Shown: one piece after another, positions 11,401 to 23,126 of the stretch
Numbering within the stretch: position 1 is the first letter of the stretch
How the letters are laid out: each line of letters starts with the position of its first letter
Assembly: GCF_002575655.3 (NCBI RefSeq)
Contig: NC_053035.3
Span: forward strand, 506,694,601 to 506,758,600
Direction: 5' to 3'
DNA from: Aegilops tauschii subsp. strangulata
Taxonomy: Eukaryota; Streptophyta; Magnoliopsida; Poales; Poaceae
DNA: 64,000 nucleotides
Program-made: the position numbers and the translations under genes
Notes under the pieces: model-generated
Database searches by the model: none
What the model saw: only the letters and a program-made list of their open reading frames with translations
Told to the model about the DNA's origin: nothing

Positions 11401-11449
11401 AGTCCACTTCGGGTACTTGTCAATTTCTTGGTAGATCTCTTGTGTCTTG
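8302..11449 (+). pseudogene. Copia pol remnant: protease, integrase, RT, partial RNase H
   Basis: The order is PR-INT-RT-RH, which is diagnostic of Ty1/copia. The protease has VLDSGC at about 8554-8571. A GAG-pre-integrase motif (WHRRLCHVG) lies near 8947. The integrase has DLFGP, CSDNGTEF and NGVVERKNRT, giving the D,D,E triad. The RT keeps YVDD at 10875-10886, and RNase H starts GYSDSDYAG near 11356. Breaks seen: TAG at 9256-9258, a frame change near 10060, TGA at 10166-10168, a frameshift near 10381 after a FERNQV motif, TAG at 10527-10529 and TGA at 11238-11240. The frame stops inside RNase H, where a BARE/Angela-type LTR is joined at 11450. The RT motifs fit the SIRE lineage. It cannot make a functional polyprotein. 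Confidence 0.88.
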
Positions 11450-12791
11450 TGAAGGAAATGTGCCCTAGAGGCAATAATAAGTTGTTATTTATATCTCCTT
11501 ATATCATGATAAATGTTTATTATTCATGCTAGAATTGTATTAACCGGAAACTTAGTACATGTGTGAATACATAGACAAAACAGAGTGTCCCTAGTATGCC
11601 TCTACTTGACTAGCTCGTTAATCAAAGATGGTTATGTTTCCTAACCATAGACATGTGTTGTCATTTGATGAACGGGATCCCATCATTAGAGAATGATGTG
11701 ATGGACAAGACCCATCCGTTAGTTTAGCATTATGATCGTTGAGTTTTATTGCTATTGCTTTCTTCATGACTTATACATGTTCCCCTGACTATGAGATTAT
11801 GCAACTCCGGAATACCGGAGGAACACCTTGTGTGCTATCAAACGTCACAACGTAAATGGGTGATTATAAAGATGCTCTACAGGCGTCTCCGAAGGTGTTT
11901 GTTGAGTTGGCATAGATCAAGATTAGGATTTGTCACTTCGATTGTCGGAGAGGTATCTCTGAGCCCTCTCGGTAATGCACATCACTATAAGCCTTGCAAG
12001 CAATGTGACTAATGAGTTAATTGCGGGATGATGCATTATGGAATGAGTAAAGAGACTTGCCGGTAACGAGATTGAACTAGGTATTGAGATACCGACGATC
12101 GAATCTCGGGCAAGTAACATACCGATAACAAAGGGAACAACATATGTTGTTATGCCGTTTGACCGATAAAGATTTTCGTAGAATACGTGGGAGCCAATAC
12201 GGACATCCAGGTTCCGCTATTGGTTATTGACTAGAGACGTGTCTCGATCATGTCTACATAGTTCTCGAACCCGTAGGGTCCGCACGCTTAACGTTCGGTG
12301 ACGGTCGGTATTATGAGTTTATGTGTTTTGATGTACCGAAGGTAGTTCAGAGTCCCGGATGTGATCACGGACATGATGAGGAGTCTCGAAATGGTCGAGA
12401 CATAAAGATTGATATATTGGACGGCTATATTCGGACACTGGAAGTGTTCCGGGTGATTTCAGAGAAAACTGGAGTGCCGGAGGGTTACCGGAACCCGACC
12501 CCGCCCCCCCCCCCTCGGGGAAAGTTGGGCCTACATGGGACATAGGGAAGAGGGGAGGCAGCCCACAAGGGGCAGCCGCGCCCCCTCCCTATAGGGAGCC
12601 TGAATTGGACTAGGGAGGGGGGCGCGCCCCCTTTCCTTCGCCGCTTCCTCTCCCTTCCTTCCTTCCCCTTCCCCTCCTAGTTGGACTAGGAAAGGGGGAG
12701 TCCTACTCCTAGGAGGAGGACTCCTCCCCTCATTGGCGCGCCCTAGGGCCGGCCGGCCTCCCCCTTGCTCCTTTATATACGGGGGCAGGGG
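11450..12791 (+). mobile_element. BARE/Angela-type copia LTR (plus), split by gypsy insertion
   Basis: It starts TGAAGGAAATGTGCCCTAG, continues into the TTATCATGATAAATGTTTATT block and shares the family's order of blocks with 1-1061 in inverted orientation. A TTTATATAC TATA-like box at 12771-12779 is followed within about 20 bp by the start of a gypsy LTR at 12792. The R/U5 end and any internal region are therefore displaced beyond the window. The copia RNase H frame is cut exactly at 11449/11450; the preceding five bases are TCTTG. Confidence 0.82.
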
Positions 12792-12995
12792 TGAGGGAGT
12801 CCTGGACTAAGGGGTCCTCGGGCGTCCGACCTGTTAGACATGGGCCGGACTGATGGGTTGTGAAGATACGAAGACCGAAGACTTTCTCTGTGTCCGGATG
12901 GGACTCTCCTTGGCGTGGAGGCAAGCTTGGCGACCAAATATGAAGATTCCTTTCTTTGTAACCGACCTTATGTAACCCTAGGCCCCTCCGGTGTC

Positions 12996-13003
12996 TATAT
13001 AAA
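12996..13003 (+). promoter_or_regulatory. TATA box of the Tat-type gypsy LTR
   Basis: TATATAAA within GTGTCTATATAAACCGGAGG, about 205 bp after the LTR start, a normal position for a short gypsy LTR. Confidence 0.6.
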
Positions 13004-13092
13004 CCGGAGGCCTAGGTCCATAGAGGCCAACCATCATAATCATAGTCTTACACGCGAGACCTCTAGGGTTTTAGCCATTACAATCTCGTGGT

Positions 13093-13097
13093 AGATC
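13093..13097. repeat. Target site duplication AGATC, left
   Basis: AGATC lies immediately before the copia LTR start (TGTAGG at 13098) and is repeated at 21135-21139 immediately after the other LTR. It proves that the copia between them is one insertion into the gypsy LTR. Confidence 0.92.
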
Positions 13098-14460
13098 TGT
13101 AGGAACACGCGGTACGCTACGCTAGCGGCAAATAAAATTTTCTACCGTGCACCCAAGATCATGCTACTGGAAATAGATCACGGGATCGGGTTTACCACTA
13201 GACGCGCAGTCACCGCAGCGGAAGTAGAGTTGGTGATGCGTGTAGCCGATCTCCCGGGCCGTCCCCTCCTCGCGTTGCCGATCTCCCGCGAACAGCGAAG
13301 ACCCGTGAACGGTGATCTCCCGCGAATGGCACCTCACGGTTCCCTCGAACGGTTCGTCCAAGCACCACAGATGCGATGCCTCCAAGGTATCCACACGTAC
13401 GGGGAGCAGCGTCGAGCGGCGGACTGCTAGGTCCGGTCGCGCGGCATGGGCGTGGGGAGTGGCGGTGGCTAACCAGGGTTCAATTCAATCAACCCTAAGT
13501 GGTGTGCCCACTCCCCTTTATATAGACCTCCGAGGTGGGCTCAACAATTGAGCCCACTAGGAGTCCACATCCATTTTCCACTCAGATCCAATCCGAATGG
13601 GCTGCAGCCCCTTAAGTGTGCGACCCTATAGGTTCACGTACACATGGACACGACCAGAGTCGATAGTTGGTAGCGGCTCCTACCAGAACGTGCCAACTCC
13701 CATGTGGGCGTAAAGTCGTTTGACGAACCTCAACAATGTAACATATGCAACATTCCTTTTGCCTCATGGTATTTATTGTCGAGCTCAAGGCGAGTACTTG
13801 TCACCCTTGTGTTAGCTCGATCTCTCTTCTCGAAACCATGATACAGAATCCCAAACTAGGTTAACACTTAACCCAAGTCGCATGGCCATGCTTTCCGAAT
13901 CTGATCACTCGAGAGGGCCCAGAGAATATCTCTCCAAATAGGAGGGGCAAATTCCATCTTGGTCAACCATGTCTCGCGGCATGTCTCACGACTCACCTGA
14001 AAGCTACCTTTATAACTACCCAGTTATGGAGTAGCGTTTGATAGACCCTAAGTGAGTCGATCCTCATCCCGAGAACATGCGAGGACCTCAGGTCCAGGAC
14101 ATGTCCTAGATATTGCACTTGAGACTAACAGATGACTATATCTCGCTGCGTCTCAAAGTGGGTCTGTCCGGCTTGGTGATCTCCATCCCCGAGCCCATAC
14201 TATCAGTTTAGCATCTCCATGCACATGACTTGTGCAACATAGTCATCAACCGAGTCGTATACTAGTTAAGGATATGTGTCCGCATAATCTTATCAACTAG
14301 GGACCATTAAAACAATCATCATACAATACATAGTTCCACAAACAAGTCACATACTTATTGATACACATCATTGATGATGTTCAAGGACAATACAAAGGAC
14401 TCATGAATACATATGGAAATATCATCATCACATGATTGCCTCTAGGGCATATCTCCAACA
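13098..14460 (-). mobile_element. 3' LTR of the minus-strand copia (1363 bp)
   Basis: On the minus strand it starts TGTTGGAGATATGCCCTAG and ends in CA (plus-strand TGTAGGAACACG at 13098). The first bases are related to BARE/Angela LTRs. A minus-strand TATA-like box lies near 13517-13524. Confidence 0.92.
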
Positions 14461-14473
14461 GTCTCCCACTTGC
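14461..14473 (-). promoter_or_regulatory. Polypurine tract of the minus-strand copia
   Basis: The minus-strand sequence AAGTGGGAGAC directly abuts the TGTTGG start of the 3' LTR, the site where plus-strand DNA synthesis is primed. Confidence 0.8.
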
Positions 14474-14495
14474 ACTAGAGTCAATCATTTAGGCA

Positions 14496-17400
14496 TCACA
14501 TGCCCATGGAGCTCATGTGCGCCTCATGCTTCGGACGTGGGAGAGGCTTCGTCAATGGATCAGCAACATTTTCATCCGTGTGTACCTTGCACATGTTTAC
14601 ATCACCTCTTTCGACAATTTCACGAATAAGGTTAAAACGCCTGAGTATGTGTTGGGTTTTATGATGGTTCCCTGGTTCCTTGACTTGCGCAATGGCACCA
14701 CTATTATCACAATAGAGGTCCAATGGATTAGACGCGCCCTCAACTACACCAAGATCAGAAATAAAATTCTTCACCCAAACACCTTCTTTTGCAGCTTTAG
14801 AAGCCGCAATGTACTCGGCCTCTGTTGTAGAATCAGCTACCGTATCTTGCTTGGAGCTCCTCCAGCTCACTGCTCCTCCATTCAGAATGAACACAAACCC
14901 AGATTGTGATCGACTATCATCCCTATCTGTTTGGAAACTAGCATCGGTGTAACTCTTTACAACGAGCTCATCCTCACCTCCATAAACCAGGAACATATCC
15001 TTAGTCCTTCTCAAGTACTTAAGGATATTCTTAACAGCTGTCCAGTGACTCTCACCTGGATCAGCCTGGTATCTGCCCACCATGCTAAGAGAAAAACTAA
15101 CATCAGGATGAGTACATACCATAGCATACATGATGGACCCAACAGTCGAAGCATATGGAATCCCATCCATGCGTCTTCTCTCATTAGGAGTCGTAGGACT
15201 CTGAGTCTTGCTAGGACTAATGCCATGTGACATGGGCAAGAAACCTTTCTTGGCATCTTGCATGATGAACCGCTTCAACACCTTGTCAATATACGCACTC
15301 TGGATTAATCCAATAAGCCTTCTCGATCTATCTCTATAGATCTTGATTCCCAAAATGTAAGCTGCTTCTCCCAAGTCCTTCATAGAAAAACTATTTTTCA
15401 ATGAGTCCTTGACAGATTCAAGCATTTGAACATCATTTCCAATCAATAATATGTCATCCACATATCAGACCAGAAATGCAACTGAGCTCCCACTGACCTT
15501 CTTGAATACACAATGATCACAGTCATTCTTGATGAAGCCAAACTCTTTGACAGCTTCATTAAAACGAATGTTCCAATTCCGAGATGCTTGCCTTAATCCA
15601 TAAATGGATCTCTGAAGCTTGCATACCATGCTAGACTTCTTTGGATCGACAAAACCCTCGGGTTGTGTCATATACACATCCTCGGTTAAATTTCCATAAA
15701 GGAAAGCCATTTTGACATCCATCTGCCATATTTCATAGTCGAAATATGCCGCTATAGGAAGAATGATCCGAATTGATATAGGCATCGCTACCGGTGAGTA
15801 AGTCTCATCGTAGTCAACTCCTTGAACTTGTTGATAACCTTTAGCAACAAGTCGAGCCTTATGGACTGCGACATTTCCATCCATATCAGTTTTCTTCTTA
15901 AAGATCCATTTGCACGCAATGGCTAGAATGCCATCTGGCAGATCAACCAAGTTCCAAACTTGATTGTCATCCATGGAATTTAATTCGGATCTCATGGCCT
16001 CAAGCCATAACTCGGAATCAGGGCTCTCCATCGCTTCTACATACGTAGTCGGCTCGTTGTTCTCCAAGAACAACACATTGCAGTCATGCAAATTGCGTAA
16101 CCTTTCCGACCTCCGTGGAACCGGTGTCGACTCCACTACGGGTTCCCTGACTAACTCCGGTGTGACAATATCACCTACCGGAATGTCCCCGTGTGGTTCT
16201 CGAATTTCTTCTAGTCGGACCGTCCTCCCACTAGCCCTCCGATTGAGAAGCTCTTTCTCAAGGAAAACTCCATGTCGAGCGACAAACACTTTACCCTCTT
16301 CACGGTTGTAGAAGTAATATCCCAAGGTTTCCCTTGGATATCCCACAAATATGCACTTGTCCGATTTGGGTGTGAGCTTATCCGACTGGAGTCGCTTGAC
16401 ATATGCTTCACATCCCCAAATTTTCAGAAAAGACAAACTGTGACTCTTCGCAGTCCATATCTCATATGGTGTCTTATCTACGGACTTAGATGGCACCCTG
16501 TTTAGTGTGAAAGCTGCAGTTTCTAGAGCGTATCCCCAAAATGACAAGGGTAAATCCGACTGACTCATCATCGATCGGACCATGTCCAACAGGGTGCGAT
16601 TCCTCCGTTCCGACACACCATTTCTCTGTGGCGTACCCGGAGGAGTCGGTTGTGGAACTATTCCACGATTCTTCAGATGATCATCAAACTCCTAGCTCAT
16701 ATACTCACCGCCATGATCAGATCGTAGAAGTTTGATTTTCTTGCCGAGTTGATTTTCCACTTCATTCTGAAACTCCTTGAACTTTTCAAAAGTTTCCGAC
16801 TTGTGCCTCATCAAGTAGACATATCCATATCTACTCAAGTCGTCGGTGAAAGTCACGAAGTATTGGAAACCACCTCTGGCTGCCGTGCTCATTGGTCCAC
16901 ATACATCACTATGTATAAGTTCCAACAACACGGACGCCCTCTCGCAACTCTTTGCAAAAGGAGTCTTAGTCATCTTACCGAGTAGGCAAGACTCGCATGT
17001 CTCGAATGATTCAAACTCAAACGAAGTTAGAATTCCATCATCATGGAGCTTCTTCATGCGCTTTTGACTAATGTGTCCTAGTCGACAATGCCAGATGTAA
17101 GTCGGATTTATCTCATTAGGCTTATGCCTCTTGACATTTATGTTATAGACTGATTCACCTTCAAGATCTAGGATAAATAACCCATTTACAACGGGTGCAA
17201 AGCTATGAAACATATTATTCAAGTAAATAGAACAACCATTGTCCTTAATACTGAATTCATAACCTTGTCTCATCAAACATGAGGCAAAAATAATGTTTCG
17301 ACTCAAAGCAGGAACATAATAACAATTATCAAGTTCCATTACAAATCCTGAAGGTAAATTAAGTTGCATAGTGCCGACAGCCAATGCAGCAACTCTTGCT

Positions 17401-18407
17401 TTATTCCTGACGCGAATGTCAACTTCTCCTCTTGCGACATTCCTAGTTCTACTTAGCCCCTGCATCGAGTTGCATATGTGAACAACTGATCCGGTATCAT
17501 ATACACAAGAGCTTCTAGAAACATCAGCAAGATAAATGTCTATAACATATACAACAAGTGTACCTGAAGAAGAAGTCATACTTCCAGTCTTCTTGCCCTT
17601 CTCAGCAAGCCACTTGCTACAGTTCCTTTTCCAGTGTCCGGGTTCCTTGCAATGAAAGCAAATACTCCCCGAAGCCGTCCCTGACTTAGGCGCAGCGGCT
17701 GTAGTTGGAGTTGCCTCCTTCTCTTTGCCCTTTGCCTTAGCCTTTTTCTTGGACCAGCTCTTCTTGAACTTAGCCGAGTTCTGCACCATCAACACTTGAC
17801 GATGTGTACCTTTCTTGATATCCTGCTCTGCCACTTTGAGCATCCCATGCAATTCAGTGAGCTTCTTTTCCATCCCATGCATATGGTAGTTCGAGATGAA
17901 CGACCCATAGCTGTCCGGAAGAGAACCCAGAATTGTATCTGTGGACAACTCATCCCCAAGTGGGAAGCCCAGCCTATCCAGAGCTTGCATGTACCCGATC
18001 ATCTTGATCACATGCGGGCTCAGTGGATCACGCTCTTTCATCTTACAATCCATCAAGGTTCGCCAGATGTTGAACCTTTCGGTCCTAGCCTGCATTTGAA
18101 ACATGCTCTTAAGGTTCTCGATCATATCGAAAGCCTCAACATTTTTGAACTGCTCCATAGAAGCCAGCATGAGACAGCTGATCTCGTTTGATTCATCAAC
18201 GAGTTTCTGGTAGGCATTTCTGGCTGTGGCATTAGCATTATCGGCAGGTTCCTCTGGAAGCGGATTCTCTAGAACTTGTTCCTTTTTCTCATGCCTAAGA
18301 ACAATTCTCAGGTTTCTATACCATGTGGTAAAGTTTGTTCCATTCAATTTATCTTTTTCCAGGATTGATTTCAACGCAAAAGGGGTAACTTGAGCAGGTG
18401 GTGCCAT
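14496..18407 (-). pseudogene. Copia Gag-Pol polyprotein with two nonsense codons
   Basis: The frame starts at the ATG at 18407 (MAPPAQVTPFALKS) and stays in one frame to 14496. Gag is followed by a CCHC knuckle (CFHCKEPGHWKRNC, 17619-17660) and a protease with YDTGS, where functional relatives usually have DSG or DTG. Next come a GAG-pre-integrase motif (WHCRLGHIS), the integrase with SDHGGEY and NGVSERRNRT, the RT with YVDD at about 15453-15464, and RNase H with YTDASFQTD and DSTTEAEYIAA. A TAG at 16692-16694 falls just after GGEYMS in the integrase, and a TGA at 15465-15467 falls directly before YVDD. Both look like single-base changes. Otherwise the frame is intact over 3.9 kb, so the element lost function late. 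It would have encoded the virion core, cDNA synthesis and integration in the order typical of copia. Confidence 0.92.
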
Positions 18408-19761
18408 TGATCTACAACAGAAATATGCAAAACACTAAGACATGTATTCATGAAGAGTAATTCATATTAAACATTTTAATAAGATCATTACTCCCACTAA
18501 AATCAACATCCCTCGGTTGATTCTTAGTGATTCAAGATCCAAGATCAACATGTCAACTAGTGAGCTTTTGCATCACCGCTAGAGGACAAGATCACTCGGT
18601 AAGCAACTCTTGCTAATCGTATCTCCATACGACTCTTGTTGTTGGGGACATCTCATGCCTCGCCAACTCCTATGCCTCGTATCCCAAAACTGTTTTGATA
18701 GCCACGACAAGTCAACCAATGCTCCGCGTGTAAGTGTCCGACACAAACCCATCACTTCAAGGAGATCTAGTGGCACCCTAATTTCATAGGCCTGCCACTA
18801 AATATACTTGACATGTGAAGGTGCAGCAATTGGGGAGGCATTTGTACTTGACATTCTTTGAGGGTCACCCTACTTAAAACATCTACCATGCAAAAGGAAG
18901 GGTGCATAAAAGGGATAAACTTTCACAGGCAGTTTATGTATGTGTGATATCGTATAGCCCCTTTTCACAGCGCATGGTGATCTCCATCTCCACGTGCGTG
19001 GTCTGCCCATGCATGGTTGTCCCCGTGGTGATCTCCATCTCCACGCTATGGTGTCAACCGCCAAGTGTTACATAAGATACTATGCTATTAAAAACTAATA
19101 GCTACTGAAAGTAAATTACATTACATGGCTTCTCATGTTGACACGCAGGTCATTAATACAATAATGGGACAACCATATGGCTCCTGCCGGTTGCCGCACT
19201 CATGACACGCAGGTCATGAAACAATAATATACAAGCAACATACATGGGCTATACCAAATCATAGTCATTCCCTGCAAAAACGAGTCAGACGTTCTACCGC
19301 CGATGATAAAACCTCCTAAAACTCCATCTTCCAACCGGATTTTGGTCTAGCCAGAAGCGGATTTCGTCACTAATCCAACTTTTCGTTAGCTTCAGTTTGA
19401 CAGGTCGTGGAGCAAAATCGGAGTTCGTATGCAAAAGTTACAGCCGTTTTACCGAGACCGCTCCAACAGATTTCAGCACTGCGGAAATCACATTTTCAAG
19501 GTGTTGATCTATGTTCCGATTCGATCAATCTCATTGATCTTCGCGTGCTGCATCCGAATTTACGTTCCACTGTCTACCCCGATGGCGGACAACTGACCGG
19601 TAGGGGTAAGTCGTGTCACGACCTCTGCATCACGATCACGGAAACAAGATCACGAAACCAACCTTCAACACTGACATGCGCGACCGATCTCATCGACCCG
19701 CACCTGAACCGATCTACATATCTCATATGCATATCATCGAATCTATTACCACACAGCGGAG
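18408..19761 (-). other. Untranslated leader of the minus-strand copia
   Basis: About 1.35 kb separate the primer site from the Gag ATG. No long frame is present. Long leaders are known in BARE-type elements, where packaging and dimerisation signals lie. The plus-strand text contains two close copies of a TGGTGATCTCCATCTCCACG motif (about 18976 and 19026). Confidence 0.7.
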
Positions 19762-19773
19762 GCTCTGATACCA
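19762..19773 (-). promoter_or_regulatory. Primer binding site (tRNA-Met), minus strand
   Basis: The minus-strand sequence is TGGTATCAGAGC, one base away from the 5' LTR. It sets the orientation of the element as minus. Confidence 0.92.
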
Positions 19774-19774
19774 C

Positions 19775-21134
19775 TGTAGGAACACGCGGTACGCTACGCT
19801 AGAGCCAAATAAAATTTTCTACCGCGCACCCAAGATCATGCTGCTGGAAATAGATCACGGGATCGGGTTTACCACTAGACGCGCAGTCACCGCAGTGGAA
19901 GTAGAGTTGGTGATGCGTGTAGCCGATCTCCCGGGCCGTCCCCTCCTCGCGTTGCTGATCTCCCGCGAACAGCGAAGACCCGTGAACGGTGATCTCCCGC
20001 GAACGGCACCTCACGGTTCCCTCGAACGGTCCGTCCATGCACCGCAGATGCGATGCCTCCAAGGTATCCACACGTACGGGGAGCAGCGTCGAGCGGCGGA
20101 CTGCTAGGTCCGGTCGCGCGGCATGGGCGTGGGGAGTGGCGGTGGCTCACCAGGGTTCAATTCAATCAACCCTAAGTGGTGTGCCCACTCTCCTATATAT
20201 AGACCTCCGAGGTGGCCTCAACACTTGAGCCCACTAGGAGTCCACATCCATTTTCCACTCAGATCCAATCCGAATGGGTTGCAGCCCATTAAGTGTGCGA
20301 CCCTATAGGTTCACGTACACATGGACAGGACCAGAGTCGATAGTTGGTAGCGGCTCCTAGCAGAACGTGCCAACTCCCATGTGGGCGTAAAGTCGTTTGA
20401 CGAACCTCAACAATGTGGCATATGCAACATTCCTTTTGCCTCACGATATTTTTTGTCGAGCTCAAGGCGAGTACTTTTCACCCTTGTGTTAGATCGACCT
20501 CTCTTCCCGAAACCATGATACAGATTCCCGAACTAGGTTAACACTTAACCCAAGTCGCATGGCCATGCTTTCCAAATCTGATCACTCGAGAGGGCCCAGA
20601 GAATATCTCTCCAAATAGGAGGGGCAAATTCCATCTTGGTCAACCATGTCTCGCGGCATGTCTCACGACTCACCCGAAAGCTACCTTTATAACTACCCAG
20701 TTATGGAGTAGCGTTTGATAGACCCTAAGTGAGTCAATCCTCATCCCGAGAACATGCGAGGACCTCATGTCTAGGACATGTCATAGACATTGCACTTGAG
20801 ACTAACAGATGACTATATCTCGCTGCGTCTCAAAGTCGGTCTGTCCGGCTTGGTGATCTCCATCCCCGAGCCCATACTATCGGTTTAGCATGTCCATGCA
20901 CATGACTTGTGAAACATAGTCATCAACCAACTCATATACTAGTTAAGGATATGTGTCCGCATAATCTTATCAACTAGGGACCATTAAAACAATCATCATT
21001 CAATACATTCCACAAACAAGTCACATACTTATTGATACATATCGTTGATGATGTTCAAGGACAATACAAAGGACTCATGAATACATATGGAAATATCATC
21101 ATCACATGATTGCCTCTAGGGCATATCTCCAAAT
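19775..21134 (-). mobile_element. 5' LTR of the minus-strand copia (1360 bp)
   Basis: It is the partner of 13098-14460. Its outer end on the plus strand reads CTCCAAAT where the other LTR has CTCCAACA, so the terminal dinucleotide of the 5' LTR (TG on the minus strand) has become AT. The AGATC duplication still follows directly. A TATATATAG box is visible on the minus strand near 20193-20200. Confidence 0.9.
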
Positions 21135-21139
21135 AGATC
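21135..21139. repeat. Target site duplication AGATC, right
   Basis: Identical to 13093-13097. After it the gypsy LTR resumes (AACTCTTGTAACACTCAT). Confidence 0.92.
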
Positions 21140-21307
21140 AACTCTTGTAACACTCATATTCATCAAGATCAATCAAGCAGGAAGTAGGGTATTACCTCCA
21201 TAGAGAGGGCCCGAACCTGGGTAAACATTGTGTCCCCTGTCTCCTGTTACCATCGACCTTAGACGCACAGTTCGGGACCTCCTACCCGAGATCCGCCGGT
21301 TTTGACA
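21140..21307 (+). mobile_element. Tat-type gypsy 5' LTR, right part
   Basis: It continues the LTR begun at 12792 and ends CCGGTTTTGACA. A CATTGGTGCTTTCATTGAG block follows within a few bases. That block is typical of the start of the internal region in this gypsy group and presumably overlaps the primer site; I did not identify the tRNA. Confidence 0.75.
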
Positions 21308-21360
21308 CGGACATTGGTGCTTTCATTGAGTGTTCCACTGTGTCGTCGTCAAAAGGTTTG

Positions 21361-22515
21361 ATGGCTCCTTCGATCGTCTGCAACGATGCTGTCCAAGGCG
21401 AACCTTCCTCCCCAGACAGATCTTCGTATTCGGCGGCTTCGCACTGCGGGCCAACTCGCTTGGCCATCTGGAGCAGATCGAAAGCTACGCCCCTGGCCAT
21501 CGGGTCAGATTTGGAAGCTTGAACTATGTCGCGGATATCCGCGGAGACTTGATCTTCGACGGATTCGAGACCACGCCAGCGGCTCCCTGCCACCACGATG
21601 AACATGACGTAAATCTGTCATCGGATGAAATCCAGGAGATAGCACCTGTAACTGCTCTGGCCTTAGATCCGGAGCAGATCGCGCCATCCGAGGACGGGAA
21701 GCTCAACCCCGCCACGGAAGCCGCAGACTCAGCGGCGTTGGAGCCACACATAGACTTAACCTCGAGTGACGTCTATGTCACCGGAACCTCGGACTCGACT
21801 CCGGCTACAGGTTACGAACCATGTGTGTCCGCGCTCATCGAGCTGGATCAGTCATCGATCATCAAATTCAGCACCGCGGACATCTTCCGGCACTCGCCTT
21901 TAGGCGACGTGCTAAACTCACTAAAAAATCTACCCTTAGCGGGGGACTCACAACCGAATTATATCCGGTTCGAACTGGAGGCTGATGATGGAGAATTTCG
22001 TTTCCCACCCACCGCCCACTACATAGCCACTATCAAGGACTTAACCGACACGCTCGATTATGACTCCGAAGACATCGACGATATGGACGACGATGCCGGA
22101 GAAGAAGAGGACAAAAACCCGGCGTTCACCGGACGATGGACGGCCACTTCCTCATATGACGTATACATGGTGGATGCACCAAAAGATAATAGCGGCGATG
22201 ACAAGGAAAAGCCAGTTGAGGATGACCCCCCAAAGACACAACCAAAGCACCGCCATCAGCGGCGCCGCTCTAAATCACGCCGCAGCAAAGACAGCAACAC
22301 CGGCACAAGAAACGATGACACTCCGGACGGTGCCGAAACAGAGAAGATCCCGATGAACAAACTATCGAACAGGACGATCGGGAAGATGGGCAAGTTAGCC
22401 CTGATGAACAGGCCATAAACGAAGACTCGGAGGACAGTAATGATGTTCCACTCTCCGAGGAGGATGTGAGCCTCGGCAACAAGGATTTCATCATGCCTGA
22501 GGAAGCTCTCGAGTA
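21361..22515 (+). pseudogene. Tat-type gypsy gag, N-terminal region, frameshifted
   Basis: The likely start is ATG 21361 (MAPSIVCNDAVQGE), but that frame is lost near 21403 and the protein continues in the frame that contains FGGFALRANSLGHLEQIESY. The product is acidic in the middle (DYDSEDIDDMDDDAGEEED) and basic after it (HRHQRRRSKSRR). A further frame change near 22400 leads to a stop at 22513-22515 (EEALE then TAG). The composition, with a long acidic N-terminal extension before the capsid domain, is what I associate with wheat Tat/Retand-type gypsy Gag. Not functional in this copy. Confidence 0.7.
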
Positions 22516-23126
22516 GGAGCGCTTTAAGCGCCAGCTAATAGCCATTGCAAGGAGCCTAAAAAAGAAACAACACCAGCTTCAAGCTGATCAAGATCTGCTA
22601 AGATGTCCTGGCAGCCGAGGAATACGGCCTGAAGGGCCCAGCCAAAAGTTACCTGAAGCGCAACTTACTACCTCAATTCGATGATGAGGCGCCGGATCCC
22701 GTACCATCATCGCGCAATGCGGCGGACCGACCACCACGCGGTCGGGATAAAGCGGCAACTCAAGCCGAACACCAGCCCATCCCGCCTCATCGTAAAGGTA
22801 GAGATAAAACAACTCGTGATCATACATATGACCTTCGGCAGAAGCTAGACAATAGAGCAGGACATACTAGATCGATCTACGGATTGCGAGGACGTGCCCC
22901 GACACGTGACGACAGTTATCTATTCGGACGTGACAAGCTTAGTCACGCCCGGGCCGAAAACCGCAGACGGACTCCGTCGGAGCTACGTCGCGATGTGGCC
23001 CGATATAGAGGCGCCGCACACCCTCTTTGCTTCACTGACGAAGTAATGGACCATGAATTCCCGGAAGGGTTTAAACCCGTAAACATCGAATCATATGATG
23101 GGACAACAGACCCCGCGGTATGGATC
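22516..23126 (+). pseudogene. Tat-type gypsy gag, capsid start, cut by array
   Basis: Readable pieces continue (FKRQLIAIARSLKKKQHQLQ, then from about 22884 a frame ending FPEGFKPVNIESYDGTTDPAVWI). The last motif is the classic beginning of the gypsy retrotrans_gag capsid domain (KP..I..YDGTTDP..W). The reading frame is cut at 23126 by the first LTR of the tandem array; the flanking five bases are GGATC. Confidence 0.75.

Larger units (their letters stand above)
6229..11449 (+). mobile_element. SIRE/Maximus-type copia element, 3' part displaced
   Basis: This is the whole element seen in the window: 5' LTR, primer site, gag remnant and pol up to mid-RNase H. The rest of RNase H, any env-like ORF and the 3' LTR are not seen, presumably beyond the window after the nested insertions. 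The possible 5-bp flank before the LTR is CGTGG. Confidence 0.75.
12792..13097 (+). mobile_element. Tat-type gypsy 5' LTR, left part
   Basis: It starts TGAGGGAGTCCTGGACTA, a familiar Triticeae gypsy LTR start, and carries a TATA box (TATATAAA, 12996-13003). It is interrupted after AGATC at 13097 by a minus-strand copia, and the rest of the LTR is at 21140-21307. Subtracting the copia and one target copy gives an LTR of about 474 bp. Confidence 0.8.
13098..21134 (-). mobile_element. Complete BARE/Angela-lineage copia, minus strand, 8037 bp
   Basis: It has two LTRs (13098-14460 and 19775-21134), a polypurine tract next to the left one, a tRNA-Met primer site next to the right one, one long Gag-Pol frame on the minus strand, and a perfect AGATC target duplication. 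The LTRs differ at roughly ten sites in their first 300 bp by eye, so the insertion is not very recent. Gag-Pol has two nonsense codons. Element structure is otherwise whole. Confidence 0.93.
12792..23126 (+). mobile_element. Tat-type Ty3/gypsy element, 5' part, doubly interrupted
   Basis: It is made of the LTR (12792-13097 plus 21140-21307) and the beginning of gag. One copia sits in its LTR and one tandem array in its gag. The remainder (pol, 3' LTR) is presumably right of the window. Five bases before the element are AGGGG. Confidence 0.75.

Noticed and set aside
13161..13551. ORFs within both LTRs of the minus-strand copia (89 and 79 codons)
   Set aside because: Present in both LTRs at the same place, without a domain; they follow from LTR sequence only.
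21282..21751. Minus-strand ORFs over the Tat-type gag
   Set aside because: They are antisense shadows of the gag frame, which has recognisable motifs on the plus strand.
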